From Muribaculaceae bacterium (lineage in GTDB: Bacteria; Bacteroidota; Bacteroidia; Bacteroidales; Muribaculaceae), in NCBI GenBank assembly GCA_014867205.1, contig WGUO01000040.1:1-15744 (forward strand): a DNA stretch of 15,744 nucleotides. The letters are read 5' to 3'. The position numbers and the translations under genes are program-made. Under the pieces are notes generated by a model. The model had not been told where the DNA came from and did not search any database. It was given only the letters and a program-made list of their open reading frames with translations. This document shows, in pieces, positions 1 through 5,906 of this stretch (positions are counted from its first letter, which is position 1; the number at the start of each line of letters is the position of its first letter).

Positions 1-51
1 TTTATCATTTCTATTTCAGTTTCGGTTTGCCGCTGCAAATCTAAGGTAATG

Positions 52-80
52 CAAAGATACTCATTTTCATCAATATCCAA
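52..80 (-). promoter_or_regulatory. Bacteroidetes-type promoter reading left, out of the window
   Basis: Read on the minus strand, 59-52 is TATCTTTG, an exact match to the TAnnTTTG -7 element of the Bacteroidetes primary sigma factor. A TTG at 80-78 lies 18 nt upstream as the -33 element. Transcription would start near 45 and leave the window leftwards, so the gene it serves is not visible. The same -7 octamer is used by the thrS promoter at 5991-6021. Confidence 0.6.
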
Positions 81-167
81 TAATTTTCATAACCTCCATG
101 CATAAGACAAGAATTTCTGAAGATAAGTCTAATTTCATTAGTCACTACTCCACAATGCTTTACATAC

Positions 168-190
168 TTTATCTACAGGCTGTAGATAAA
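168..190. promoter_or_regulatory. 23-bp perfect palindrome, candidate operator
   Basis: TTTATCTACAG (168-178) and CTGTAGATAAA (180-190) are exact reverse complements around a single central G. With a one-base centre it suits a dimeric DNA-binding protein better than an RNA hairpin. It sits between two divergent promoters: about 90 bp upstream of the leftward one (52-80) and 37 bp upstream of the -33 element of the rightward one (228-259). The regulator is unknown. Confidence 0.45.
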
Positions 191-227
191 ATTGTCGATA
201 ATAAATTCCATGTCACGGCACTTAAAA

Positions 228-259
228 TTTGGAGATTAGAACTGATTGCGCTATATTTG
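228..259 (+). promoter_or_regulatory. Bacteroidetes-type promoter for the structured RNA
   Basis: TTTG at 228-231 and TATATTTG at 252-259 (TAnnTTTG) are separated by 20 nt. The spacing is the same as in the amylase and rplY promoters in this window. The predicted transcription start is about 264-268, just before the first hairpin of the structured RNA. No other good promoter lies between here and the nitroreductase start at 600. Confidence 0.6.
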
Positions 260-265
260 CGTTAT

Positions 266-570
266 AAAATCAGACAAGAGAGTCTGGCAAAGCCGGCGGA
301 GATGAGAGAATCATCGGGAGCCGGCGGTTTGAAAAGAAAAATCCCACATCAAAGCTAATTGGGAAACTCATCAAATTTTATAGAAATGCCGAGACAAGCT
401 TGCCCGTCAATGGCAGGCCCCGCGCCGAAAGGCGTTGACCCCCGGGTCACAAGGCGGATTACAAAGATAGGCGAGCCCTCAAATCCTGTCGTTCGGAGTT
501 TCGTCACATTCCTTTGATGTGGACCTTATAAAGCCGATGACTGCTCAGGCACTCATCGGCTTTAATTTTT
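266..570 (+). ncRNA. Structured RNA, either a leader/attenuator for the nitroreductase or a free-standing 6S-like RNA
   Basis: The stretch from the promoter at 228-259 to the terminator at 530-563 is full of complementary segments and has no convincing gene. In order: hairpin CAGAC 271-275 with GTCTG 282-286; a GC-rich hairpin GCCGGC 292-297 with GCCGGC 321-326, enclosing GATGA 301-305 with TCATC 311-315; an A-rich linker; then a closed domain. Its outer stem is CCACATCAAAG 344-354 with CTTTGATGTGG 512-522 (11 perfect pairs), followed by GAAACTC 363-369 with GAGTTTC 496-502. Inside are CGCC-GAAA-GGCG (423-434, a GNRA tetraloop), TGACC/GGTCA (436-449) and TGCC/GGCA (401-415). A one-sided bulge near 370-389 in a long closed stem recalls 6S RNA. 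I recall a Bacteroidales-specific 6S-like Rfam motif but cannot match it here. I excluded SRP RNA, tmRNA (no tag ORF) and RNase P by their missing signature motifs. The 5' end is predicted only. Confidence 0.5.
530..570 (+). terminator. Intrinsic terminator upstream of the nitroreductase gene
   Basis: AAAGCCGATGA (530-540) pairs perfectly over 11 bp with TCATCGGCTTT (553-563) around a 12-nt loop and is followed by TTTAATTTTT. It ends 30 bp before the nitroreductase ATG. It either ends a free-standing RNA or acts as a conditional terminator in the nitroreductase leader. The 5' arm is also complementary to an upstream segment at 311-317. Confidence 0.8.
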
Positions 571-599
571 GCATATTCAACACCTTAAAATAGACAAGT

Positions 600-1352
600 A
601 TGCTTGACGTAAAAGAAAGTCTGCTCGAGCGCACCAGCGTGCGCCGCTACGAGCGCGAGGCGATTCCGGCCGAGACCATGGATTTCATATACAAGGCGGT
701 GCAAAATACCCCGACCTCCTACAACGGCCAGCAGTTCTCCGTAATTGACATTGACGACCAGCGGCTTAAGGAGCAACTATATGAGCTCACTGGCCAGAAA
801 CAGCTGAAGACCTGCAACCGTCTGCTGATCTTCTGCTCGGACTATAACAAGATTTCCATGCTTGCGGACCGCAAAGGACTCGTCATGCCACCCTTTACCG
901 ACACGATGGATGGAGTCACCATCGGAATCATAGATGCCTCGCTGGCCATGATGAGTGCAGTCGTGGCCGCCCAGTCAGCCGGACTCGGCTCAAACTGCGT
1001 CGGCTATCTCCGCACGGTCGATCCGGCCAAGGTGGCGGAGATGCTCAAACTTCCCAAGGGTGTGTTCGTGGTGTGCGGACTTGCACTCGGCATTCCCCGC
1101 GAGCATCCCGACCTCAAGCCCAAGCAGCCGGCCTCGCTTGTGTTCCACCGCAACCATTACCGTCAGGACAATGAGCAGATGGTCGAAGAACTCGAGAAAT
1201 ATGACGAGGTCGTAAAGCAATACAACCGCACCCGCGCCGGTGGCACCAGCGATAACGACTGGGTCGCCCACATCCTGGACTACTACGGCCATGCGATGGC
1301 CTACCGCATCAAGGACTACCTGCGCGACCAGGGCTATGATATTAAGAAATAA
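600..1352 (+). CDS. FMN-dependent nitroreductase family protein (NfsA/Frp-like)
   Basis: Predicted cytosolic flavoprotein of 250 aa that would pass electrons from NAD(P)H through FMN to nitro compounds, quinones or flavins; the physiological substrate cannot be read from sequence. Family features visible: the N-terminal FMN-phosphate motif RTSVRRY (11-17), TPTSYNGQQ (37-45) in the position of the family's S-x-NxQ segment, the GLGSNCVGYLR stretch (128-138), a hydrophobic strand ending in GLALGIP (160-166), and KPKQPASLVFHRNHY (173-187), which resembles the C-terminal FMN-contacting KPRxP...H.N.Y region of NfsA-type enzymes. Length agrees with NfsA (about 240 aa). The start follows an A-rich leader without Shine-Dalgarno sequence. 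No promoter was found between the terminator at 530-563 and this gene, so it may depend on readthrough of the structured RNA. It is a single gene with a convergent neighbour. Confidence 0.88.
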   Translation: MLDVKESLLERTSVRRYEREAIPAETMDFIYKAVQNTPTSYNGQQFSVIDIDDQRLKEQLYELTGQKQLKTCNRLLIFCSDYNKISMLADRKGLVMPPFTDTMDGVTIGIIDASLAMMSAVVAAQSAGLGSNCVGYLRTVDPAKVAEMLKLPKGVFVVCGLALGIPREHPDLKPKQPASLVFHRNHYRQDNEQMVEELEKYDEVVKQYNRTRAGGTSDNDWVAHILDYYGHAMAYRIKDYLRDQGYDIKK

Positions 1353-1359
1353 AAAATGA

Positions 1360-1395
1360 AAAACGGAGTCAAGGCCTCGACCTCGGCTCCGTTTT
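1360..1395. terminator. Bidirectional terminator between convergent genes
   Basis: AAAACGGAG (1360-1368) and CTCCGTTTT (1387-1395) form a 9-bp stem around an 18-nt loop, 7 bp after the nitroreductase stop. On the plus strand it ends in TTTT; on the minus strand it is followed by a longer T-rich run (TTTTTCATTTTTT). It can serve both the nitroreductase gene and the leftward gene at 1519-2058. Confidence 0.7.
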
Positions 1396-1518
1396 GTCGC
1401 AATTAGCATTGTTTTATTATTTTCGGCAATGTCTGCGACAATTACCTACATAGTAGACAATACTACGCGAGAATAGTTTAATGTTTTAACGAATTTTTTC
1501 AGAAACTCAGTTAAATTC

Positions 1519-2058
1519 TTATTTTTTGACTTTCTTCTTGGGAGGAACGCTCTTGATTTTCTTGCCTTCAACGCTGGTTACCTTCTTATCGCTGACAACA
1601 GCCTTGTCACAGACCCTCTTGGCGCAAGCCTTCTGGCTGCAGTTCTGCTGATTGCAGTTCTGCTGGCTGCAGTTAGCTTGGTTGCAGTTCTGCTGGCTGC
1701 AGTTCTGCTGGCTGCAGTTCTGCTGGTTGCAGCAGACAGCGGCATTGTTGCAATTAGCCTGAGCGCAGTTCTGCTGGCTGCACTTAGCCTGATTACAGTT
1801 AGCCTGGTTGCAGTTCTGCTGATTGCAGTTAGCCTTGACGCAGCCATTCTGATTGCATACGGTCTTCTGGTTGCAAACTACAGCCTTATCACAAACACTC
1901 TTTTTGGTGCAAGCCTTCTGCGGGAGAACTTTCTCAGCCTTGGCCTTCTGGATGGAGTCATTCTTGATCGAACGCTCCGTGGCGTTGAAAAGGAACTGGC
2001 CGAAAGCCGAGCTGCATGCAAACACCACGGTGGCCATCAGGAACATCAGTTTTTTCAT
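1519..2058 (-). CDS. Exported Cys/Asn/Gln-rich pentapeptide-repeat protein, function unknown
   Basis: A 179-aa low-complexity protein that I do not recognise. An N-terminal signal peptide is visible (MKKLMFLMATVVFACSSAFG, cleavage probably before Gln21; a VFAC lipobox at 12-15 is a less likely reading), so it should leave the cytosol. Residues about 62-142 are degenerate 5-residue units of the form N-C-[NS]-Q-[QA], placing a Cys nearly every five residues; the mature protein has 21 Cys. The array is flanked by near-identical basic motifs, KACTKKSVCDKAVV before and KACAKRVCDKAVV after, and the protein ends in a Lys-rich tail (KKIKSVPPKKKVKK). Cys at this density suggests metal binding or disulfide cross-linking, but this is inference. 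The repeat is coded by 15-bp DNA units, so copy number may vary between strains. The minus-strand reading is chosen because it alone gives a signal peptide and a sensible start; the plus-strand antisense frame is a Val/Leu/Ala artefact. Confidence 0.75.
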   Translation of the reverse strand: MKKLMFLMATVVFACSSAFGQFLFNATERSIKNDSIQKAKAEKVLPQKACTKKSVCDKAVVCNQKTVCNQNGCVKANCNQQNCNQANCNQAKCSQQNCAQANCNNAAVCCNQQNCSQQNCSQQNCNQANCSQQNCNQQNCSQKACAKRVCDKAVVSDKKVTSVEGKKIKSVPPKKKVKK

Positions 2059-2137
2059 ATCTCTATTATTTTGGAGTTATCAAATTGGATTAACCGCACC
2101 GGTGTGCAGCATAATCACATCATATCAATCAGACCGG

Positions 2138-2154
2138 AACGAATAAAATTCGTT
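2138..2154. promoter_or_regulatory. Palindrome upstream of the Cys-rich gene, candidate operator
   Basis: AACGAAT (2138-2144) and ATTCGTT (2148-2154) are perfect 7-bp inverted repeats around AAA. It lies 80 bp upstream of the start of the Cys-rich gene (minus strand). No clear TAnnTTTG promoter was found for that gene, so this could be an activator or repressor site. Weak evidence. Confidence 0.3.
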
Positions 2155-2201
2155 TAATCTATAACGCGCTAAAACGCATTTTATTGAATTCCCCCTCCTC
2201 C

Positions 2202-2264
2202 TAATACCCAACTCTAACACCTAAAGCCTAACTACCTAACATCTAACACCTGAAACCTAACACC
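2202..2264. repeat. Degenerate heptamer array (TAACACC / GGTGTTA)
   Basis: Nine successive units close to TAACACC on the plus strand: TAATACC, CAACTC, TAACACC, TAAAGCC, TAACTACC, TAACATC, TAACACC, TGAAACC, TAACACC. Read in the direction of rplT transcription these are GGTGTTA units, placed immediately 3' of the rplT terminator. The same heptamer, less degenerate, follows pth at 15697-15744. There is no open reading frame of note here. Confidence 0.75.
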
Positions 2265-2276
2265 TTAAAGCCAAGA

Positions 2277-2305
2277 GAAGCCGCTGCCCGGCGGGCAACG
2301 GCTTC
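2277..2305 (-). terminator. Terminator of the thrS-infC-rpmI-rplT cluster
   Basis: GAAGCCGCTGCCC (2277-2289) and GGGCAACGGCTTC (2293-2305) form a 13-bp stem with one G-U pair on the minus-strand RNA and a 3-nt loop, 28 bp after the rplT stop. The following U-run is modest (TCTTGGCTTT). Confidence 0.75.
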
Positions 2306-2333
2306 CTATCGCTGAAAGAAAAATTCGAGTTAA

Positions 2334-2681
2334 TTATTTCTTCACCTTGGCAACGATAGCCTTGAAAGCCTCGGGATTATTCATGGCGAGTTCGGCGAGG
2401 ACCTTGCGGTTGATCTCAATGCCGGCTGCATGGATGAGGCCCATGAGCTTCGAGTATGAGAGATCCTCCATGCGGGCGGCAGCGTTGATACGCTGGATCC
2501 AGAGTGCACGGAAGTTGCGCTTTTTCTGCTTGCGGTCGCGGTAAGCGTAGGTAAGACCCTTCTCCCAGGTATTCTTCGCTACTGTCCACACATTGCGGCG
2601 GCTGCCGTAGTAACCGCGGGTCAGTTTCAATATTTTCTTTCTCTTAGCCCTCGAGGCTACGTGATTTACTGATCTTGGCAT
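2334..2681 (-). CDS. rplT: 50S ribosomal protein L20
   Basis: 115-aa, very basic protein of normal L20 length. It starts MPRSVNHVASRAKRKKILKLT, with the long basic N-terminal helix that threads into 23S rRNA, followed by the conserved GYYGSRRNVWTVAKN and RALWIQRINAAAR segments and the globular C-terminal RNA-binding part (SKLMGLIHAAGIEINRKVLAELA). It binds early in 50S assembly. It is the last gene of the thrS-infC-rpmI-rplT cluster, 121 bp after rpmI. In other bacteria L20 represses its own operon by binding the mRNA, so the structured spacer at 3030-3115 deserves attention as a target. Confidence 0.98.
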   Translation of the reverse strand: MPRSVNHVASRAKRKKILKLTRGYYGSRRNVWTVAKNTWEKGLTYAYRDRKQKKRNFRALWIQRINAAARMEDLSYSKLMGLIHAAGIEINRKVLAELAMNNPEAFKAIVAKVKK

Positions 2682-2802
2682 CTTTTTTTAGTTTTTGGAT
2701 GTCAGCGGCAATTATATTTTTGCACTTGCGGAGCTAAACATCCGGTTTTAAAAATTTGATTGACTTAAATGCTTGCAGTTTACCGATTGGCTGCGCTGCG
2801 GA

Positions 2803-3000
2803 TTAGCGGAGGTTTAGGAGCTCGCGAACCTGGTTCACATTGGCAGAAGCCACGAGGCCGGTGTGGTCGAGGTTTCTCTTACGCTTCTTAGTCTTCTTCG
2901 TAAGAATGTGGCTGTGGTAAGCGTGCTTGCGCTTGATCTTGCCGGTGCCGGTCAGGGCGAAGCGCTTCTTCGCAGCGGCATTAGTCTTTACTTTAGGCAT
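2803..3000 (-). CDS. rpmI: 50S ribosomal protein L35
   Basis: 65 aa, the standard L35 length, basic throughout. Conserved features: MPKVKTNAAAKKRFALTGTGKIKRKHA at the N-terminus (split here as PKVKTNAAAKKRF and GTGKIKRKHA), then SHILTKKTKKRKRNL and the C-terminal VRELL. It is a structural protein of the large ribosomal subunit. It lies between infC and rplT as in most bacteria. The 179-bp spacer to infC is long for this cluster and carries alternative hairpins. Confidence 0.97.
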   Translation of the reverse strand: MPKVKTNAAAKKRFALTGTGKIKRKHAYHSHILTKKTKKRKRNLDHTGLVASANVNQVRELLNLR

Positions 3001-3029
3001 TTTGTTAAAAATTTAGTTGTTTAAAAATT

Positions 3030-3115
3030 ACCTCGGCACTGAGTGCCTACGGTCTCTAATTTATCAATCGCCAAGTGACGCATGCGTCCTTGAGGTGATT
3101 TCAGCATATGTCACC
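3030..3115 (-). promoter_or_regulatory. Structured infC-rpmI leader with competing hairpins, candidate r-protein attenuator
   Basis: Read in transcript order (high to low coordinates), three hairpins are possible. (a) 3115-3111 (GGTGA) pairs with 3098-3094 (TCACC). (b) 3100-3066 folds into a long stem around GACGCATGCGTC (3077-3088) with flanking CAAG/CTTG and AATC/GATT. (c) 3053-3030 folds as ACC-GGCA-loop-TGCC-GGT, then runs into an A/U-rich stretch with TTTTTAAA before rpmI. Hairpins (a) and (b) share bases 3094-3098 and cannot coexist. This arrangement fits autogenous control by L20 or L35 but shows no sequence match that I can verify to known L20 leaders. Confidence 0.45.
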
Positions 3116-3179
3116 ACCAACTCAACAACGGCATATCCGCTCCCATATTGTGTCGGTGATAAAAAAAACAGAAAACAGA

Positions 3180-3890
3180 TTACTCCGCGTCTGCAATCTC
3201 CGTTACATTCTCTGCAGGCTTCTCGGCCTCCTTGGCGGCTTTCTCATCCTTTTTAGGAGTGTCCTTCCTGGGGGCATCCTTTTTGGGAGCAGCCTTGAGG
3301 GGGGCCAGCATGATAGACATGCGCTTACCCTCGAGCACGGGCATCATCTCCACCTTGCCCAGATCCTCGAGGTCATTTGCAAAGCGCAGCAGAAGCACCT
3401 CGCCCTGCTCCTTGAATAGAATCGAGCGTCCGCGGAAGAACACATATGCCTTGACCTTAGAGCCCTCCTTGAGAAAGCCCTGTGCATGCTTGAGTTTGAA
3501 GTTGTAGTCATGGTCATCGGTCTGCGGTCCGAAGCGGATCTCCTTGACCACGACCTTGGCAGCCTTCTGCTTCTGTTCCTTCTGGCGCTTTTTCTGCTGA
3601 TAGAGGAATTTCTGGTAGTCGATTACCCTGCATACGGGGGGTTCGGCAGTGGGTGAGATCTCGACCAGGTCAAGTTCAAGTTTCTCGGCGATGCGGAGAG
3701 CCTGGGCGATCGGATAGATTCCCTGCTCGACGTTATCGCCGACGAGGCGCACCTCGCGGGCACGAATGTGCTCGTTTGTCGCATAAGGGTCATTGCGGCG
3801 GTCGCCACCACGGCCGGGACGCTGGCCCGGACGGGGACGGGGGCCGCCCATCGGGCGACGCGGTCCGCTGAATTGTGGTTTTTTCTCCAT
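3180..3890 (-). CDS. infC: Translation initiation factor IF-3
   Basis: 236 aa. IF-3 binds the 30S subunit, prevents premature 50S joining and checks initiator tRNA and start codon. The IF3-N domain begins near residue 36 (ATNEHIRAREVRLVGDNVEQG) and runs through LDLVEISPTAEPPVCRVIDYQKFLY; a basic linker helix (QQKKRQKEQKQKA) leads to the IF3-C domain (KEIRFGPQTDDHDYNFKLKHAQGFL ... FFRGRSILFKEQGE ... KVEMMPVLEGKRMSIMLAP), quoted in pieces from about 113-200. Two extensions beyond the usual about 175 aa are seen: an N-terminal Gly/Pro/Arg-rich segment of about 35 residues and a C-terminal Lys/Asp/Glu/Ala-rich tail of about 35 residues. It starts with ATG, 33 bp after thrS, not the AUU known from E. 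coli infC. The DNA of the N-terminal extension is GC-rich, and an internal start is possible but no good candidate is seen. Confidence 0.97.
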   Translation of the reverse strand: MEKKPQFSGPRRPMGGPRPRPGQRPGRGGDRRNDPYATNEHIRAREVRLVGDNVEQGIYPIAQALRIAEKLELDLVEISPTAEPPVCRVIDYQKFLYQQKKRQKEQKQKAAKVVVKEIRFGPQTDDHDYNFKLKHAQGFLKEGSKVKAYVFFRGRSILFKEQGEVLLLRFANDLEDLGKVEMMPVLEGKRMSIMLAPLKAAPKKDAPRKDTPKKDEKAAKEAEKPAENVTEIADAE

Positions 3891-3923
3891 TCAGTGTTGT
3901 AGAGTATCTTATTTAGTATTGAT

Positions 3924-5870
3924 TTAAGCCTGCTCCCCGTTGGTCTGCTTTGCGACAGCCTCGTTGATAAGGCGCGCGAACTCGGCCACGCTCATCGTGC
4001 CCTTGTCGCCCTCACCCTGGCGGCGTACGGATACCTCGCCGTTCTCGGCCTCCTTCTCGCCCACTATCAGCATGTAGGGAATCTTCTTGAGCTCATTGTC
4101 GCGGATCTTCTTGCCGATCTTCTCATTGCGGTCGTCGACTACGGCGCGTACATCTGCCTCCTCGAGTTCGGCGGCCACACGATGGGCATAGTCGTTGAAC
4201 TTCTCGGATATCGGAAGTATGGCGCACTGCTCGGGTATGAGCCAGAGGGGAAGCTTGCCTGCTGTGTGCTCAAGCAGCACGGCCACGAAACGCTCCATCG
4301 AGCCGAAAGGCGCGCGATGGATCATGACCGGACGGTGCTTCTGGTTGTCGGCGCCTGTATACTCGAGGCCGAAGCGCTCGGGCAGGTTGTAGTCAACCTG
4401 GATTGTGCCGAGCTGCCAGCGGCGTCCGATGGCGTCCTTGACCATAAAGTCGAGCTTCGGGCCGTAGAAGGCAGCCTCACCCTCTACCTGACGGGCCTTA
4501 AGGCCCTTCTCGGCGCAAGCCTCGATGATGGCCTGCTCCGCGAGATGCCAGTTCTCGTCTGAACCGATATATTTCTCCTTATTCTTCGGATCGCGCAGTG
4601 AGATCTGCACCTCGAAGTTCTGGAAGTCGAGAGCCTTGAAGATGTAGAGTATGATGTCCATCACCTTGAGGAACTCATCCTTGATCTGCTCGGGAGCGCA
4701 GAAGAGGTGTGCGTCATCCTGCGTAAATCCGCGCACGCGGGTCAGGCCGTGAAGCTCGCCGCTCTGCTCATAGCGGTAGACGGTGCCGAACTCCGCGAAG
4801 CGCAGCGGCAGGTCGCGGTAACTGCGCGGAAGTGCCTTGAATATCTCGCAGTGGTGGGGGCAGTTCATCGGCTTGAGCATATATTCCTCGCCCTCCTGCG
4901 GGGTCTTGATGGGCTGGAACGAGTCCTTGCCATACTTGGCCCAGTGGCCTGAGGTGACATATAGAGCCTTGTTGCCGATATGCGGAGTAATGACCTGCAG
5001 GTATCCGTAACGCTTCTGGATCTTGCGCAGGAACTGTTCGAGGCGGTCGCGGAGCGCGGCGCCCTTGGGCATCCAGAGTGGCAGGCCGGCGCCGACGGTA
5101 TGCGAGAAAGTGAAGAGCTCCATCTCCTTGCCGAGCAGACGGTGGTCGCGTTTCTTGGCCTCCTCGAGAAGGGCCAGATACTCGTCGAGCATCTTCTTCT
5201 TGGGGAAGGTGACGCCGTAGACGCGCACCAGCTGGTTGCGCTTCTCGTCGCCGCGCCAGTATGCGCCGGCGAGTGATGTGATCTTGACGGCCTTGATCGG
5301 TGCGGTGGTCGCGATGTGCGGCCCTCGGCAGAGGTCTGTGAAGGAGCCCTGCGTATAGGTCGTGATGTGACCGTCCTCGAGTTCGCTGATAAGCTCGCAC
5401 TTGTAGACCTCGCCTCGGTCGCCGAACATCTTCAGGGCATCCGCCTTGGATATGTCGGCACGCCTGATCTCCTCCTTGCGCTGGGCAAGCTCGAGCATCT
5501 TCTTCTCTATCTTCGGGAAATCCTCGGCTGTGATCTTGTGCTCACCCGGGTCTATGTCGTAATAGAATCCAGTCTCGACGGCGGGACCGATGCCGAACTT
5601 GACTCCGGGGTAGAGTTCCTGAAGTGCCTCGGCCAGAAGGTGGGCCGACGAATGCCAGAAGGCATGCTTGCCTTCGGGGTCATCCCATTTGAATAGTTCG
5701 ATAGCGGCGTCGGCATTCACTGGGCGCGATATGTCCCAGTCCTCGCCGTTAACTTTAGCCGCGAGCACATCGGCCGCGAATCGCGGGCTTATGCTCTCTG
5801 CAATCTGAAACGGCGTCACGCCTGCCTCAAACTGCTTTACGCTTCCGTCGGGAAAGGTAATATTTATCAT
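3924..5870 (-). CDS. thrS: Threonine--tRNA ligase
   Basis: 648 aa, full length for class II threonyl-tRNA synthetase (E. coli 642). It charges tRNA-Thr with threonine in the cytosol. Domains in order: TGS (about 1-62), the SAD editing domain that hydrolyses Ser-tRNA-Thr, with its metal-type ligands in place (His73, His77, Cys181, His185), the class II catalytic core (about 245-540) and the anticodon-binding domain (about 545-645). The catalytic zinc ligands are visible: Cys337 in KPMNCPHH, His388 in TQDDAHLF and His518 in MIHRAPFGS. Motif 2 is RYEQSGELHGLTRVRGF and motif 3 includes GSMERF. The start at 5870 gives the expected MINITFPDGS. It heads the cluster with infC, rpmI and rplT, with a promoter at 5991-6021 and a structured leader of about 115 nt. 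Confidence 0.98.
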   Translation of the reverse strand: MINITFPDGSVKQFEAGVTPFQIAESISPRFAADVLAAKVNGEDWDISRPVNADAAIELFKWDDPEGKHAFWHSSAHLLAEALQELYPGVKFGIGPAVETGFYYDIDPGEHKITAEDFPKIEKKMLELAQRKEEIRRADISKADALKMFGDRGEVYKCELISELEDGHITTYTQGSFTDLCRGPHIATTAPIKAVKITSLAGAYWRGDEKRNQLVRVYGVTFPKKKMLDEYLALLEEAKKRDHRLLGKEMELFTFSHTVGAGLPLWMPKGAALRDRLEQFLRKIQKRYGYLQVITPHIGNKALYVTSGHWAKYGKDSFQPIKTPQEGEEYMLKPMNCPHHCEIFKALPRSYRDLPLRFAEFGTVYRYEQSGELHGLTRVRGFTQDDAHLFCAPEQIKDEFLKVMDIILYIFKALDFQNFEVQISLRDPKNKEKYIGSDENWHLAEQAIIEACAEKGLKARQVEGEAAFYGPKLDFMVKDAIGRRWQLGTIQVDYNLPERFGLEYTGADNQKHRPVMIHRAPFGSMERFVAVLLEHTAGKLPLWLIPEQCAILPISEKFNDYAHRVAAELEEADVRAVVDDRNEKIGKKIRDNELKKIPYMLIVGEKEAENGEVSVRRQGEGDKGTMSVAEFARLINEAVAKQTNGEQA

Positions 5871-5906
5871 ATAATAATCTGATGTTTAGTCTGTTTACAT
5901 AGATTC

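Noticed and set aside
98..358. 86-aa open frame on the plus strand before the structured RNA
   Set aside because: No recognisable family, no promoter upstream of its ATG, a 23-bp palindrome and the RNA promoter lie inside it, and its end runs into the closed RNA domain.
462..469. CAAAGATA, a possible minus-strand TAnnTTTG -7 element inside the structured RNA
   Set aside because: No TTTG or TTG at 18-20 nt upstream on the minus strand; the nearest is only 10 nt away.
266..570. Known housekeeping RNAs (SRP RNA, tmRNA, RNase P RNA, FMN riboswitch)
   Set aside because: None of their conserved sequence signatures is present: no SRP GGAA/GNAR loop pair, no tag reading frame, no RNase P P4 core, no RFN element.
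1620..1850. Regular repeats that could suggest a CRISPR array
   Set aside because: The 15-bp units are contiguous with no unique spacers and encode the Cys-rich pentapeptide repeat.
1678..2157. 159-aa plus-strand frame rich in VAVLLAAVLL, looking like membrane segments
   Set aside because: It is the antisense of the Cys/Asn/Gln repeat gene; the hydrophobicity comes from the complementary codons. The minus strand has the signal peptide and normal start.
4768..5400. 210-aa minus-strand frame inside thrS
   Set aside because: Arg/Pro-rich out-of-frame shadow of thrS, which is intact and full length.
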